From Gammaproteobacteria bacterium (GTDB lineage: Bacteria; Pseudomonadota; Gammaproteobacteria; SZUA-229): DNA of 19,463 bases. Shown in pieces: positions 1 to 7,972 of the stretch. Made by a program: the position numbers and the translations under genes. Below the pieces are notes generated by a model that had not been told where the DNA came from, did no database searches, and saw only the letters and a list, made by a program, of their open reading frames with translations. Every line of letters begins with the position of its first letter. The stretch's first letter is position 1. Where the stretch lies: NCBI GenBank assembly GCA_029880105.1, contig JAOUPA010000018.1, positions 1 to 19,463 of the forward strand. The letters are read 5' to 3'.

Positions 1-429
1 ATTTTCGTTACGCTGGAAGACAGTATCCAGAAAATGAATAACATTCTCAGCGCTATCGACCATAAGAAACTGGAAGTCACTCTCGACAATATGAATGTAC
101 TGACCACAGACATCCGTGACATCACCGAGCATATTCGCGCTGTTGAAGGACTGGTTGGTAGCGCCATTTACGAAAAAGAAATGGAAAAGAATGTTAAAGA
201 TATTGCGATCAATATGGTAGCTGTCACAGAAGAACTTAGAACCATGATGAAACAGCTCAACAAACAGGTCTCAGACATGCCTGAGCTGGTCAATAAAATT
301 GGTCCGCTGTTACAGGAGGCCGATAAAACCATCAAGGCCAGTCAGCGTATCTGGCCACTTTCAACGGCAATTGGCGAAACGGATAACAATAATGAAACAC
401 TAACATCGCCCGCACCAGCAAACGACTGA
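1..429 (+). CDS. MCE/MlaD-family lipid-transport protein, C-terminal part (cut by left edge)
   Basis: The reading frame is open from base 1, so this is the 3' end of a longer gene; the first Met at base 34 is internal. About 142 residues are visible. They form a long, charged, mostly helical stretch rich in regularly spaced hydrophobics, ending in a short low-complexity tail (Asn/Thr/Pro/Ala). The segment near residues 95-118, with PELVNKIGPLLQEAD followed by SQRIWPLS, resembles the C-terminal helices of MCE (MlaD/PqiB-like) substrate-binding proteins of ABC lipid importers. The MCE beta-barrel domain itself would lie left of the window and is not seen. A lipoprotein gene follows 7 bases after the stop, in keeping with an envelope transport locus. 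Assignment to MCE is by helix pattern and the RIWPLS motif, so it is moderately sure; a generic coiled-coil protein is the alternative. Confidence 0.6.
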   Translation: MFVTLEDSIQKMNNILSAIDHKKLEVTLDNMNVLTTDIRDITEHIRAVEGLVGSAIYEKEMEKNVKDIAINMVAVTEELRTMMKQLNKQVSDMPELVNKIGPLLQEADKTIKASQRIWPLSTAIGETDNNNETLTSPAPAND

Positions 430-436
430 TAGTACA

Positions 437-1390
437 ATGAAGCACATAATCAACAAAATAAAATCCAGGTTCGCCATTATCGTCCTTGCCCTGCTTTGTA
501 CCGCTTGCGTCAGCAGCCCTGATGAAAAGCAGCCCGAGGCCATTGAAGCTGCCAACAGCGCACTTAGTAACGGCGTCAGTAATTACGAAAAAAGTAAATA
601 CGAGCTGGCCACTACCTATTTCAGGAATGCCCTGCGCGACTTCCGCAGCATCGATCACCAGTTTGGTATTGCCTCCAGCTGCCTTAATCTTTCAAAAACC
701 TATTTAAGTATGGGAGACATCGAACTCGCCGATGCCTATATGAAACAGGCCCAACGCATCATCGAGCAGGAAAATATCACACAACTACTGGATCATCTTC
801 ATATCATCGAATCATCCATCGCCATCGAAAATAATCAGCATACCCAGGCCAAGGAGATTTTGTCCCCATTATTACAGAGAGACACGAATAACGAATTCAC
901 ACTGGCCGCAATACAGAACCGCACCCGCATCTCCCACGATGAAATGAGTAATAACAGGGAAGAAGCTGAACAGTGGACCAGTAAATTCGAACAAACCTTA
1001 AAATCCAGCAATAATCCGTCACACAAGGCTCGACTGGCTCGTTTCAGGGCCAACCTGAGTGATGACACAGAAACTCAAAACAAATATTTCGACAGAGCCC
1101 TGAATATATACCGAACACAAACCAATCGCCCTGGTATCGCTGCTACCCTGCAGGAGTGGGGCAATGCCTTAATTCAGAAAAATCAGAACGAGACTGCCAG
1201 TGACAAACTCCAGCGTGCACTATATATCAGGCAATCCTTACATGACAGAAGAAACAGCCTAGATATTCTTAATAGTCTTGCGCAAATTTCAACTGACAGT
1301 AAGATCAAAAAATGGATAGAAAAATTACAGAACAAACAGTTTAACCAATGGGATGCGTTTACTGCCGCAATTAATCAATTTCCTAATTAA
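437..1390 (+). CDS. TPR-containing lipoprotein
   Basis: A 317-residue protein with a basic N-terminus, a hydrophobic stretch (about 12-20) and a lipobox-like end C-T-A-C with Cys24 as the probable lipidated residue. The -3 position is Cys rather than the usual Leu, a mild deviation. After a short linker, residues 35-130 and 205-290 hold helix pairs of tetratricopeptide type: repeated A..Y...A..YF..AL patterns, a clear unit at about 51-69, another at about 210-230, and RALYIRQ near 262. TPR lipoproteins usually act as periplasmic scaffolds. The gene starts 7 bases after the MCE-like gene and is probably cotranscribed with it, so a role as an accessory of that transporter is inferred. It is not the usual PqiC-type auxiliary lipoprotein. 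The cyaY gene converges on it, with only 30 bases between the stops and no clear terminator. Confidence 0.7.
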   Translation: MKHIINKIKSRFAIIVLALLCTACVSSPDEKQPEAIEAANSALSNGVSNYEKSKYELATTYFRNALRDFRSIDHQFGIASSCLNLSKTYLSMGDIELADAYMKQAQRIIEQENITQLLDHLHIIESSIAIENNQHTQAKEILSPLLQRDTNNEFTLAAIQNRTRISHDEMSNNREEAEQWTSKFEQTLKSSNNPSHKARLARFRANLSDDTETQNKYFDRALNIYRTQTNRPGIAATLQEWGNALIQKNQNETASDKLQRALYIRQSLHDRRNSLDILNSLAQISTDSKIKKWIEKLQNKQFNQWDAFTAAINQFPN

Positions 1391-1420
1391 ATGCTTATTC
1401 ATTAAGAAAGCAACGGGGCG

Positions 1421-1756
1421 TTATATCTCAGCAACCCTGATATCAACTAACTCACCCGCTTGCTCAGAGGCAAGCCAGCTCAACATGGCATAAAGCTCTT
1501 CGTTGCTACCGCTATCACAGTACCACTGTTCACTGGCCTCATCATAATCAAAATGAAAGCCACCGGCCTTGGCAGCCATCCATAACTGCTTTATCTGCGT
1601 CTGTTTACTGAAAATAATCTTGCTGCCATTTTCAAATTCCAGCGTCAGCACGCCACCGATTTCATCGTAATCGATATCGGCACCACACTCATCGATCGCC
1701 TGTTGAATCGCTTCGATAGTATTATCGGCAATCTCAACAAATTCGGATTCAGTCAT
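1421..1756 (-). CDS. cyaY: Iron donor protein CyaY (bacterial frataxin)
   Basis: A 111-residue protein of the full frataxin/CyaY length. The N-terminal helix is acidic (E, D at many positions through about residue 33), the usual iron-binding surface. The sheet follows with GGVLTLEFENGSKIIF, and then the conserved QLWMAAKAGGFHFDY with a W-Y-C-D continuation near residue 80. CyaY binds iron and modulates IscS-dependent Fe-S cluster assembly in the cytoplasm. The start ATG overlaps the gatB stop (TAATG, one shared base), and an AGAGGA sequence inside the end of gatB gives a good ribosome site, so cyaY is the last gene of the gatCAB operon and probably translationally coupled to it. This differs from E. 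coli and Pseudomonas, where cyaY lies near dapF/lysA. Family identification is secure. Confidence 0.95.
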   Translation of the reverse strand: MTESEFVEIADNTIEAIQQAIDECGADIDYDEIGGVLTLEFENGSKIIFSKQTQIKQLWMAAKAGGFHFDYDEASEQWYCDSGSNEELYAMLSWLASEQAGELVDIRVAEI

Positions 1757-3201
1757 TATTCCTCTAACCTCTTGCGCATAATGGCATTGACCTGACCGGG
1801 GTTTGCCTTACCACCCGAGGCCTTCATCACCTGTCCAACAAAGAATCCCATCATTTTATCCTTACCGCCTTTCAGCTCTGCGAACTGGCTTGGGTTATTG
1901 ACAATCACTTCATCAACCATGGCCTCAATCGCTGAGCTGTCACTAATCTGCTTCAGCCCTTTGCTTTCAATGACTTCATCAGCACTGCCTTCTCCATTCC
2001 ACATAGCCTCAAAGACGTCTTTAGCTATCTTGCCGGAAATAGTGTCATCTTTAATACGCAACAACAGTCCCGCAAAAGCCTCAGCAGGGACCTTCGCCTC
2101 GGTAATTTCCACTTCTTCCCTGTTTAATTTTGCCGCCAGCTCACCGGTCACCCAGTTGGCTGCAAGTTTGGCATCACCGGCTTTGGCGGCAACAGTTTCA
2201 TAATAATCGGCCAGCTCTCTGGATGCCGTGATCACACCGGCATCATAGGCCGACAGGTCATATTCACTCATGTAACGCTGTTTTTTCTGCTCAGGCAGCT
2301 CGGGCAACTCGCTACGAACCTGCTCAACATAGGCCTCATCAATCACTACGGGTAATAAATCAGGATCGGGGAAGTAACGGTAATCGTTTGCCTCTTCCTT
2401 GCTGCGCATCGAACGGGTTTCATTTTTATCCGCATCGTACAGGCGCGTTTCCTGAATCACCTTACCGCCATCTTCGATCAGGTCAATCTGGCGCTCAATT
2501 TCGATATTGATTGCCTTCTCAACGAAACGGAATGAGTTAATATTTTTCAGCTCGGTGCGAGTGCCAAATTCTTTCTGTCCTTTTGGACGTACTGACACAT
2601 TGGCATCACAACGGAATGAACCTTCCTGCATATTGCCATCGCTGATCTCAATATATCGAACCAGCGAATGAATTTTCTTCATATAGGCGACGGCCTCTTT
2701 GGCAGAGCTCATATCCGGTTCAGAGACAATTTCGATCAGCGGAGTACCGGCACGATTCAGATCGATACCGGTCATGCCGTGATAGGTGCCGTGCATAGAT
2801 TTACCCGCGTCCTCTTCGAGATGCGCGCGAGTAATACCAATACGCTTGGTCTCACCATTTTCCAGTTCGATATCCATGTGGCCCTTACCAACAATCGGGT
2901 GATCCATCTGCGTTATCTGGTAGGCCTTGGGTGAATCGGGATAGAAATAATTTTTCCTGTCGAACACAGAGCGCAAACCAATTTCAGCATCCACCGCCAG
3001 ACCAAATTTCACCGCCAGACGCAGAGCCTCTTTATTGAATACAGGCAGAACGCCGGGCAAGGCCAGATCGACTGCATTTGCCTGAGTATTGGGTTCAGCG
3101 CCGTAAGCGGTACTGGAACCCGAAAATATTTTTGATTTAGTCGCAAGCTGGCAATGAATTTCCAGACCAATCACGACTTCCCAGTTGCTATCGTAACTCA
3201 T
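1756..3201 (-). CDS. gatB: Aspartyl/glutamyl-tRNA(Asn/Gln) amidotransferase subunit B
   Basis: GatB, 481 residues, the usual length. It is the kinase-like subunit of GatCAB. It phosphorylates the side chain of misacylated Glu-tRNA(Gln) or Asp-tRNA(Asn), after which ammonia delivered from GatA amidates it. Visible landmarks are VIGLEIHCQL at residues 10-19, the FSGSSTAYGAEPNTQ region after it, the signature GSFRCDANVSVRP in mid-protein and the DYRYFPDPDLLP segment. The tail domain from about residue 335 is of the YqeY type that grips the tRNA elbow, ending in GQVNAIMRKRLEE. The ATG overlaps the gatA stop by four bases (ATGA), with GGAGG about 7 bases upstream. Its own stop overlaps the cyaY start. 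Nothing looks truncated or unusual. Confidence 0.97.
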   Translation of the reverse strand: MSYDSNWEVVIGLEIHCQLATKSKIFSGSSTAYGAEPNTQANAVDLALPGVLPVFNKEALRLAVKFGLAVDAEIGLRSVFDRKNYFYPDSPKAYQITQMDHPIVGKGHMDIELENGETKRIGITRAHLEEDAGKSMHGTYHGMTGIDLNRAGTPLIEIVSEPDMSSAKEAVAYMKKIHSLVRYIEISDGNMQEGSFRCDANVSVRPKGQKEFGTRTELKNINSFRFVEKAINIEIERQIDLIEDGGKVIQETRLYDADKNETRSMRSKEEANDYRYFPDPDLLPVVIDEAYVEQVRSELPELPEQKKQRYMSEYDLSAYDAGVITASRELADYYETVAAKAGDAKLAANWVTGELAAKLNREEVEITEAKVPAEAFAGLLLRIKDDTISGKIAKDVFEAMWNGEGSADEVIESKGLKQISDSSAIEAMVDEVIVNNPSQFAELKGGKDKMMGFFVGQVMKASGGKANPGQVNAIMRKRLEE

Positions 3202-4664
3202 GCGAAGTCCTCCGGAATGGCACGGTGCCAGTTTGTGTTTTTCTGGTACTGGTGCGCCACATTCAACAGCTGGCTTTCCTTGAAATAATTACCGGTAATC
3301 TGTAGACCCACTGGCAGACCATTAACAAAACCGGCAGGCACCGACATGCCTGGCAGGCCGGCGAGGTTGACCGCAATGGTGTAAATGTCAGACAGGTACA
3401 TAGCAATGGGGTCATCCGATTTCTCGCCGATCTTGAAGGCTACGTCTGGCGCTGTTGGCCCCATAATGACATCGACTTTTTCAAACGCCTCTTTGAAGTC
3501 ATCGCTGATTTTGTGACGCAACTGCTGTGACTTCAGGTAATACGCATCGTAGTAACCCGATGACAGCGCATAGGTGCCGACCATAATGCGACGCTTCACC
3601 TCCGCACCAAAACCTTCACCACGTGAACGTGTGTACATATCCATCAGGTCGACTGGATCTGCACAGCGGTAGCCATAACGTACACCGTCAAAACGCGACA
3701 GGTTGGCAGAACACTCTGCTGGTGCGACGACATAATAAACCGGTACCGACAGGCCACTGTTAGGCAACTCAATATCGATCAGTTCTGCACCGAGCTTTTT
3801 ATACTCGTCCAGTGCATCACGAATTACTTGCTCAACAGCTGGACTCAAACCTTCACCAAAATATTCTTTCGGCAAGCCAATACGTAAACCCGCTAATGGC
3901 TTCTCCAGCTCAGCGGTGTAGTCAGGCACCTCATTATCCAGACAGGTTGAATCTCTTTCATCAAAACCGGCCATGGCATTCAGCAGCATTGCACAGTCCT
4001 CTGCACTCTGTGCCATTGGACCTGCCTGGTCGAGGCTGGAAGCAAATGCGATCATACCAAAACGTGAAATGCGCCCGTAAGTCGGCTTAATGCCGGTAAT
4101 GCCGCACATTGATGCAGGCTGACGAATTGAGCCACCGGTATCGGTACCGGTCGCAGCTGGTGCCAGCCGAGCCGCCACAGCGGCAGCCGAACCACCCGAT
4201 GAACCACCGGGAACCGTTTGAGTATTCCACGGATTTTTTACCGCACCATAGAAACTGGTTTCGTTCGATGACCCCATGGCAAATTCATCCATATTGGTTT
4301 TACCCAGCATGACGACACCGGCCTGTTTCATTTTGGTGACCACAGTCGCATCGTAAGGCGAAATAAAATTATCCAGCATTTTCGAACCGCAGCTGGTACG
4401 CACACCGTCGGTACAGAAAATATCCTTGTGCGCGATCGGCACACCCGTTAAAGGGCCGGCCTCACCGTTTTTAATTCTCTCGTCAGCGGCCTTGGCAGCA
4501 GCCAGCGCCTGCTCTTCGGTAACAGTGATAAAACTGTTTAACTCGCCATCACGAGACTTGATGCGATCTAGAAAATACTGGGTGAGCTCCACGCTGCTGA
4601 CTTCACCGGCATGTAACATGGCCGATAACTCGGCAATGGTTTTTTCGTGGTACCTGCTACTCAT
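3198..4664 (-). CDS. gatA: Aspartyl/glutamyl-tRNA(Asn/Gln) amidotransferase subunit A
   Basis: GatA, about 488 residues, the glutaminase subunit of GatCAB that frees ammonia from glutamine for tRNA amidation. It belongs to the amidase-signature family. Counting from a GTG one codon upstream (base 4667), the Ser-cisSer-Lys triad is Lys81 (PIAHKD), Ser156 (GGSSGGS) and Ser180 (TDTGGSIRQP). These are two residues beyond the positions known for the S. aureus enzyme. The SSGGSAAAVAA motif is intact. Two adjacent starts are possible: GTG at 4667 or ATG at 4664. The ATG shares one base with the gatC stop (TGATG), the more typical coupling, so I prefer it. Its 3' end overlaps gatB by four bases. Confidence 0.97.
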   Translation of the reverse strand: MSSRYHEKTIAELSAMLHAGEVSSVELTQYFLDRIKSRDGELNSFITVTEEQALAAAKAADERIKNGEAGPLTGVPIAHKDIFCTDGVRTSCGSKMLDNFISPYDATVVTKMKQAGVVMLGKTNMDEFAMGSSNETSFYGAVKNPWNTQTVPGGSSGGSAAAVAARLAPAATGTDTGGSIRQPASMCGITGIKPTYGRISRFGMIAFASSLDQAGPMAQSAEDCAMLLNAMAGFDERDSTCLDNEVPDYTAELEKPLAGLRIGLPKEYFGEGLSPAVEQVIRDALDEYKKLGAELIDIELPNSGLSVPVYYVVAPAECSANLSRFDGVRYGYRCADPVDLMDMYTRSRGEGFGAEVKRRIMVGTYALSSGYYDAYYLKSQQLRHKISDDFKEAFEKVDVIMGPTAPDVAFKIGEKSDDPIAMYLSDIYTIAVNLAGLPGMSVPAGFVNGLPVGLQITGNYFKESQLLNVAHQYQKNTNWHRAIPEDFA

Positions 4665-4951
4665 CACTCGATCACCTGCGGCACTAAATAAAGACCATCT
4701 TCGGTCGCGGGTGCAATAGCCTGAAAACGTTCACGCTGGTTAGTCTCGGTGATTTTGTCTTCGCGCAGGCGCTGTACTGCATCCAGAGGATGTGACATCG
4801 GCAACACACCGGTAGTATCGACCGCATTCATCTGCTCAACTAGGTCGAGAATATTGGACAGGTTACTCACATAACCAGGGATATCAGCTTCATCAATTTT
4901 CAGACGCGCCAGGTAGGCTATTTTCTTCACTTCATCCGCATCAAGGGACAT
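4664..4951 (-). CDS. gatC: Aspartyl/glutamyl-tRNA(Asn/Gln) amidotransferase subunit C
   Basis: GatC, 95 residues, the small subunit that wraps around GatA and stabilises the GatA-GatB contact. It has the conserved start VKKIAYLARLKI, the central NILDLVEQMNAVDTTGV, the SHPLDAVQRLR motif and the closing GLYLVPQVIE. An in-frame GTG lies three codons upstream (4960). The ATG at 4951 is preferred because GGAG sits 8 bases before it and overlaps the GTG, and because 95 residues matches other GatC proteins. First gene of the gatCAB-cyaY operon, divergent from mreB across about 210 bases. GatCAB implies indirect synthesis of Gln-tRNA or Asn-tRNA; which of the two cannot be told from this window. Confidence 0.96.
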   Translation of the reverse strand: MSLDADEVKKIAYLARLKIDEADIPGYVSNLSNILDLVEQMNAVDTTGVLPMSHPLDAVQRLREDKITETNQRERFQAIAPATEDGLYLVPQVIE

Positions 4952-5161
4952 CGTGCTCACTCCAGAATATACAAATTTGTCAAAAACAGCCCGAAGCTGC
5001 TCTCAAAAGGCGGAAAGTTAGCATAAACCGGGCTTTATCGCACTGTTTTGCTTGCTCGAATCAACCCCTATTGATAGAGTACGCGCAAAATTTCACCAAA
5101 ATCCGTACAGATAGCCTATATTTACAGGGCTAATAACGATAACTAACACACGGGCAAAAAG
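4952..5161. promoter_or_regulatory. Divergent gatC/mreB intergenic region
   Basis: A 210-base gap that must carry the start signals of both operons. For gatC a GGAG ribosome site is visible at 4959-4962 (minus strand). For mreB a TATATT at 5117-5122 could be a -10 box, but I see no good -35 at the right distance, so no promoter is called precisely. A small GC hairpin (minus strand, cagc/gctg at 4987-4999) followed by five T lies about 30 bases before gatC. No RNA gene is recognised. Confidence 0.45.
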
Positions 5162-6211
5162 ATGCTACCGAAACGATTCCGGGGATTATTCTCCAACGAC
5201 CTGTCAATTGACCTGGGCACCGCCAATACACTGATTTATGCACGCGGCAAGGGCATAGTCCTGAATGAGCCCTCGGTTGTTGCCGTACGACAGGATCGAG
5301 GCCCTGGTGGCCCCAAAACCATTGAAGCCTATGGCAAGGCCGCTAAAAGCATGCTTGGCCGTACCCCCCAGAATATTATCGCCATTCGCCCGATGCGTGA
5401 TGGCGTAATCGCTGACTTCACGATCACTGCAAAAATGCTACAACACTTCATACGCTCGGTGCATGAAAGTCGATTATTACGTCCCAGCCCACGTGTGCTG
5501 ATCTGTGTTCCCTGTGGTGCCACCCAGGTGGAACGTCGTGCGATTCGTGAATCAGCCCAGGATGCTGGCGCACGTACCGTGCACCTGATTGAAGAGCCCA
5601 TGGCAGCGGCAATAGGTGCCGGTATGCCGGTGGATGAAGCCAGCGGTTCGATGGTACTGGATATTGGTGGTGGTACATCAGAGGTCGCTGTCATCTCCCT
5701 GAATGGTATCGTCTATTCCGCATCGGTTCGTATTGGCGGTGACAAGTTCGATGAGGCAATTATTAGCTACGTACGCCGCAACTATGGCATCCTGATCGGC
5801 GAGGCGACGGCAGAACGTATCAAGCATGAAATTGGTACCGCCTACCCTGGCAAGGAACTGCTCGAAATCGAAGTAAAGGGCCGTAATCTTTCCGAAGGTA
5901 TTCCCCGCAGTTTCTCACTCAACAGCAATGAAATTCTCGAGGCACTACAGGAGCCGCTACAGGGTATCGTCCAGGCCGTAAAAACAGCGCTGGAACAGAC
6001 TCCACCTGAACTGGGTGCAGACGTCGCTGAACGTGGTATTGTGCTCACTGGTGGTGGTGCATTACTGCGTGATCTCGATCGCCTGATTATGGAAGAGACC
6101 GGTTTGCCGGTCGTGCTTGCCGAAGACCCGCTCACCTGTGTAGCTCGTGGTGGTGGTCGCGTACTGGAGTTGATCGATGAACACGGGAGTGATTTCCTCG
6201 CGCTTGACTAA
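5162..6211 (+). CDS. mreB: Rod-shape-determining actin homologue MreB
   Basis: A 349-residue MreB, the usual length. It is a cytoplasmic, membrane-associated actin-like ATPase whose short filaments orient the elongasome (MreC, MreD, RodA, PBP2) for lateral wall synthesis. The nucleotide-binding motifs are all present: phosphate-1 around Asp17 (IDLGTANT), IRPMRDGVIADF at 75-86, HLIEEPMAAA at 141-150, phosphate-2 LDIGGGT at 166-172, and the adenosine motif GIVLTGGGALL at 292-302. The short N-terminal segment MLPKRFRGLF is basic and hydrophobic and fits a membrane-binding amphipathic helix. The gene heads mreB-mreC-mreD and diverges from gatCAB, as in Pseudomonas. A hairpin follows it and may lower read-through into mreC. 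Confidence 0.98.
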   Translation: MLPKRFRGLFSNDLSIDLGTANTLIYARGKGIVLNEPSVVAVRQDRGPGGPKTIEAYGKAAKSMLGRTPQNIIAIRPMRDGVIADFTITAKMLQHFIRSVHESRLLRPSPRVLICVPCGATQVERRAIRESAQDAGARTVHLIEEPMAAAIGAGMPVDEASGSMVLDIGGGTSEVAVISLNGIVYSASVRIGGDKFDEAIISYVRRNYGILIGEATAERIKHEIGTAYPGKELLEIEVKGRNLSEGIPRSFSLNSNEILEALQEPLQGIVQAVKTALEQTPPELGADVAERGIVLTGGGALLRDLDRLIMEETGLPVVLAEDPLTCVARGGGRVLELIDEHGSDFLALD

Positions 6212-6215
6212 TCGC

Positions 6216-6240
6216 GTAGCAGGAAATTATTTCCTGTTAC
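6216..6240 (+). terminator. Hairpin in the mreB-mreC gap, possible attenuating or mRNA-processing element
   Basis: A near-perfect inverted repeat starts four bases after the mreB stop: gtagcaggaaa pairs with tttcctgttac around a 3-base loop (one G-T wobble), giving an 11-pair stem. No T run follows, so it is not a standard Rho-independent terminator. It could slow transcription or protect the mreB 3' end. In E. coli most mreB mRNA is reported to end before mreC, which makes the position suggestive. Confidence 0.45.
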
Positions 6241-6276
6241 CCATTCGCCCTAAGCAGGCTGGTTGCTGCTGAACAC

Positions 6277-7125
6277 ATGCAAACGCTTTTCATACAAGGC
6301 CCATCGGTCACCTTACGCACACTGATCCTGGTCATCGCCAGTATCGTGCTCATGACGGTCGATCATCGCTGGAGCCATATGGAGGGCGTACGCAATGCAC
6401 TGGCTTATGTGCTCTACCCTCTACAGTACACCATCGACCTGCCGATACGCCTGTATCACTGGAGTGATGAAACCCTGAGTACGCACCAGACACTACTCGA
6501 CAAAAATCACCAGCTAGAAGACCTGAACCTGCAAAATCGAGTACGTCTGCAGAAACTGGATATCCTGGAAAAGGAAAATCAGCGACTGCGCGAACTGCTA
6601 CGCGCCACACCCAAAACGGGTGAACAGTTCCTGATTGCCGAAATCATCAATGTGGATGTTGATCCCTATCGACAACTGATCACCATCAACAAGGGCAGCA
6701 ATGACAATGTATACAGTTCACAGCCTGCGATTGATGCGCAGGGTGTTGTCGGGCAGACCATCCATGTCAGCGCAATGTCATCAACAATAATGCTGATTAC
6801 CGATGCCAGTCACGCACTACCAGTGCAGATTGATCGAACCGGCCTGCGTGCAGTTGCCTTTGGTACCGGTAAAATAGACTATCTTGATTTACGCCATATT
6901 CCACACAGTGCCGACATACGTGAGGGCGACACATTAATTACATCAGGCCTTGGTGGTCGCTTCCCCGCCAACTACCCGGTGGCTGTGATTACCCAGATCG
7001 AGCGCTCACCCGATGAGACCTTTGTCACCGTCAGGGCGGAGCCCCTTGCCCAGCTTGATCGCAGCCGTGAGGTTTTGCTGGTCTGGCACAACCAGCCACT
7101 GATAATTCCCAACATCGATGAATAA
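6277..7125 (+). CDS. mreC: Rod-shape-determining protein MreC
   Basis: A 282-residue bitopic inner-membrane protein. A short cytoplasmic N-terminus is followed by one membrane helix at about 12-28, a heptad-rich coiled coil at about 64-110 (KNHQLEDLNLQNRVRLQKL and onward) and the periplasmic beta domains. The latter hold EIINVDVDPYRQLITINKGS, the GVVGQTI region and the ITSGLGGRFPANYPVAVI segment typical of MreC. MreC links cytoplasmic MreB to PBP2 and stimulates PBP2-RodA. The gene lies 65 bases after mreB and overlaps mreD by 8 bases. No strong ribosome site precedes the ATG. The length is a little shorter than some MreC proteins because there is almost no C-terminal tail. Confidence 0.96.
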   Translation: MQTLFIQGPSVTLRTLILVIASIVLMTVDHRWSHMEGVRNALAYVLYPLQYTIDLPIRLYHWSDETLSTHQTLLDKNHQLEDLNLQNRVRLQKLDILEKENQRLRELLRATPKTGEQFLIAEIINVDVDPYRQLITINKGSNDNVYSSQPAIDAQGVVGQTIHVSAMSSTIMLITDASHALPVQIDRTGLRAVAFGTGKIDYLDLRHIPHSADIREGDTLITSGLGGRFPANYPVAVITQIERSPDETFVTVRAEPLAQLDRSREVLLVWHNQPLIIPNIDE

Positions 7126-7606
7126 CACCAATACACGCATCGGCCTGTTCACCATTATCGTCGCATTCATGCTCGCGATGATGCCACTACCCGACTGGGC
7201 TATCGCGTTTCGTCCCGACTGGGTAACGCTGGTACTGATCTACTGGACTATGGCGCTGCCCGCCAGTATCGGGGTCACCATCGCCTGGCTGGCAGGGCTG
7301 ATGCTCGATGTATCCCACAGTGCATTATTAGGTCAGCACGCGCTCGGATTAGTGCTGGTGATCTACATCATCCACACACAACACCAAAGACTACGTGTCG
7401 CTTCGTTAGTGCAACAGGCCCTGGTGATTTTCTTTTTGCTGCTGCTCAAACAGGCACTGGTACTCTGGGTCAGCGGTATCATGGGCCATGCACCTGATAC
7501 CTGGTTATACTTTATGCCCTCACTGACCAGCGCCCTGATCTGGCCCTGGGTCTATATTATTTTGCGCGACTTACGCAGGAAGTTTGTCTATCAGCCACAC
7601 TACTAG
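7118..7606 (+). CDS. mreD: Rod-shape-determining protein MreD
   Basis: A 162-residue polytopic inner-membrane protein, the usual size for MreD, with about five hydrophobic segments. The characteristic AFRPDWVTLVLIYWTMALP near residues 30-48 and the following GLMLDVSHSALLGQHALG motif, with its conserved Asp in the membrane region, identify the family. The C-terminus is short and basic. MreD is a membrane partner of MreC in the elongasome. Its start overlaps the end of mreC by 8 bases (ATGAATAA), so translation is probably coupled. The mrdA-rodA genes that often come next are absent; a 135-base gap and unrelated genes follow. Confidence 0.94.
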   Translation: MNNTNTRIGLFTIIVAFMLAMMPLPDWAIAFRPDWVTLVLIYWTMALPASIGVTIAWLAGLMLDVSHSALLGQHALGLVLVIYIIHTQHQRLRVASLVQQALVIFFLLLLKQALVLWVSGIMGHAPDTWLYFMPSLTSALIWPWVYIILRDLRRKFVYQPHY

Positions 7607-7675
7607 TTTTTTTATATCAACCTCATGCAGTTATTAAAAACATCTGGCAACAGCAGGCATGGCTACATTTCCCAG

Positions 7676-7704
7676 GTGGCATAATCGGCATTCCCAGATA
7701 TACT
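7676..7704 (+). promoter_or_regulatory. Possible promoter of the DUF350/transglutaminase pair
   Basis: GTGGCA at 7676-7681 (4 of 6 matches to the -35 consensus) and TATACT at 7699-7704 (-10) are separated by 17 bases. They lie about 38 bases before the DUF350 start. An AAGGG ribosome site follows at 7728-7732, nine bases before the ATG. The GG/GC spacing does not fit sigma-54. Moderate at best. Confidence 0.35.
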
Positions 7705-7741
7705 TTTAGCCAATAAAACACTTATACAAGGGCACACCCAT

Positions 7742-7972
7742 ATGGAATCTGACTTCTTATTCGCCAGCCTGTTTAATCTCAGTATCAATCTCGTCTACAC
7801 CATACTGGCACTGGTACTAGGCGTAGCTGCATTGATCATTATCGATAAAAAAATTCTCAAAAATATTGAGATCGAAACTGAGCTTAAAAATGGCAATATT
7901 GCGGTCGCCATTTTTGCTTCTACCATTCTGCTATTCATCGCTATCATCATCTCATTCGGCCTCAAAGGTTAA
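7742..7972 (+). CDS. DUF350-family small membrane protein
   Basis: A 76-residue protein with two membrane helices, about residues 11-34 and 53-73, joined by a charged loop, DKKILKNIEIETELKNGN. The E-x-x-x-x-G-N-x-A-x-A pattern at the start of the second helix (ELKNGNIAVAIF) is the hallmark of DUF350 (YjfL-like) proteins. These usually occur as tandem repeats; this is a single repeat unit. Biochemical function is unknown. The gene is followed, one base after its stop, by a membrane-anchored transglutaminase-like protein, so the two are almost certainly cotranslated and may act together at the inner membrane. Family call is by motif and topology only. Confidence 0.75.
   Translation: MESDFLFASLFNLSINLVYTILALVLGVAALIIIDKKILKNIEIETELKNGNIAVAIFASTILLFIAIIISFGLKG

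Noticed and set aside
332..658. Antisense open frames inside the MCE/TPR genes, and similar long frames opposite gatA, gatB, mreB, rep and FTR1
   Set aside because: They mirror real genes, have no family-like sequence and no ribosome sites; they are by-products of codon use on the other strand.
1391..1420. Hairpin between the TPR lipoprotein and cyaY stops
   Set aside because: The pairing (tgct/agca with a bulge) is short and no T tract follows; not enough to call a terminator.
7676..7692. TGGCA...GGCA as a sigma-54 promoter upstream of DUF350
   Set aside because: The GG to GC distance is 10 bases instead of 12, so it does not fit the -24/-12 pattern.
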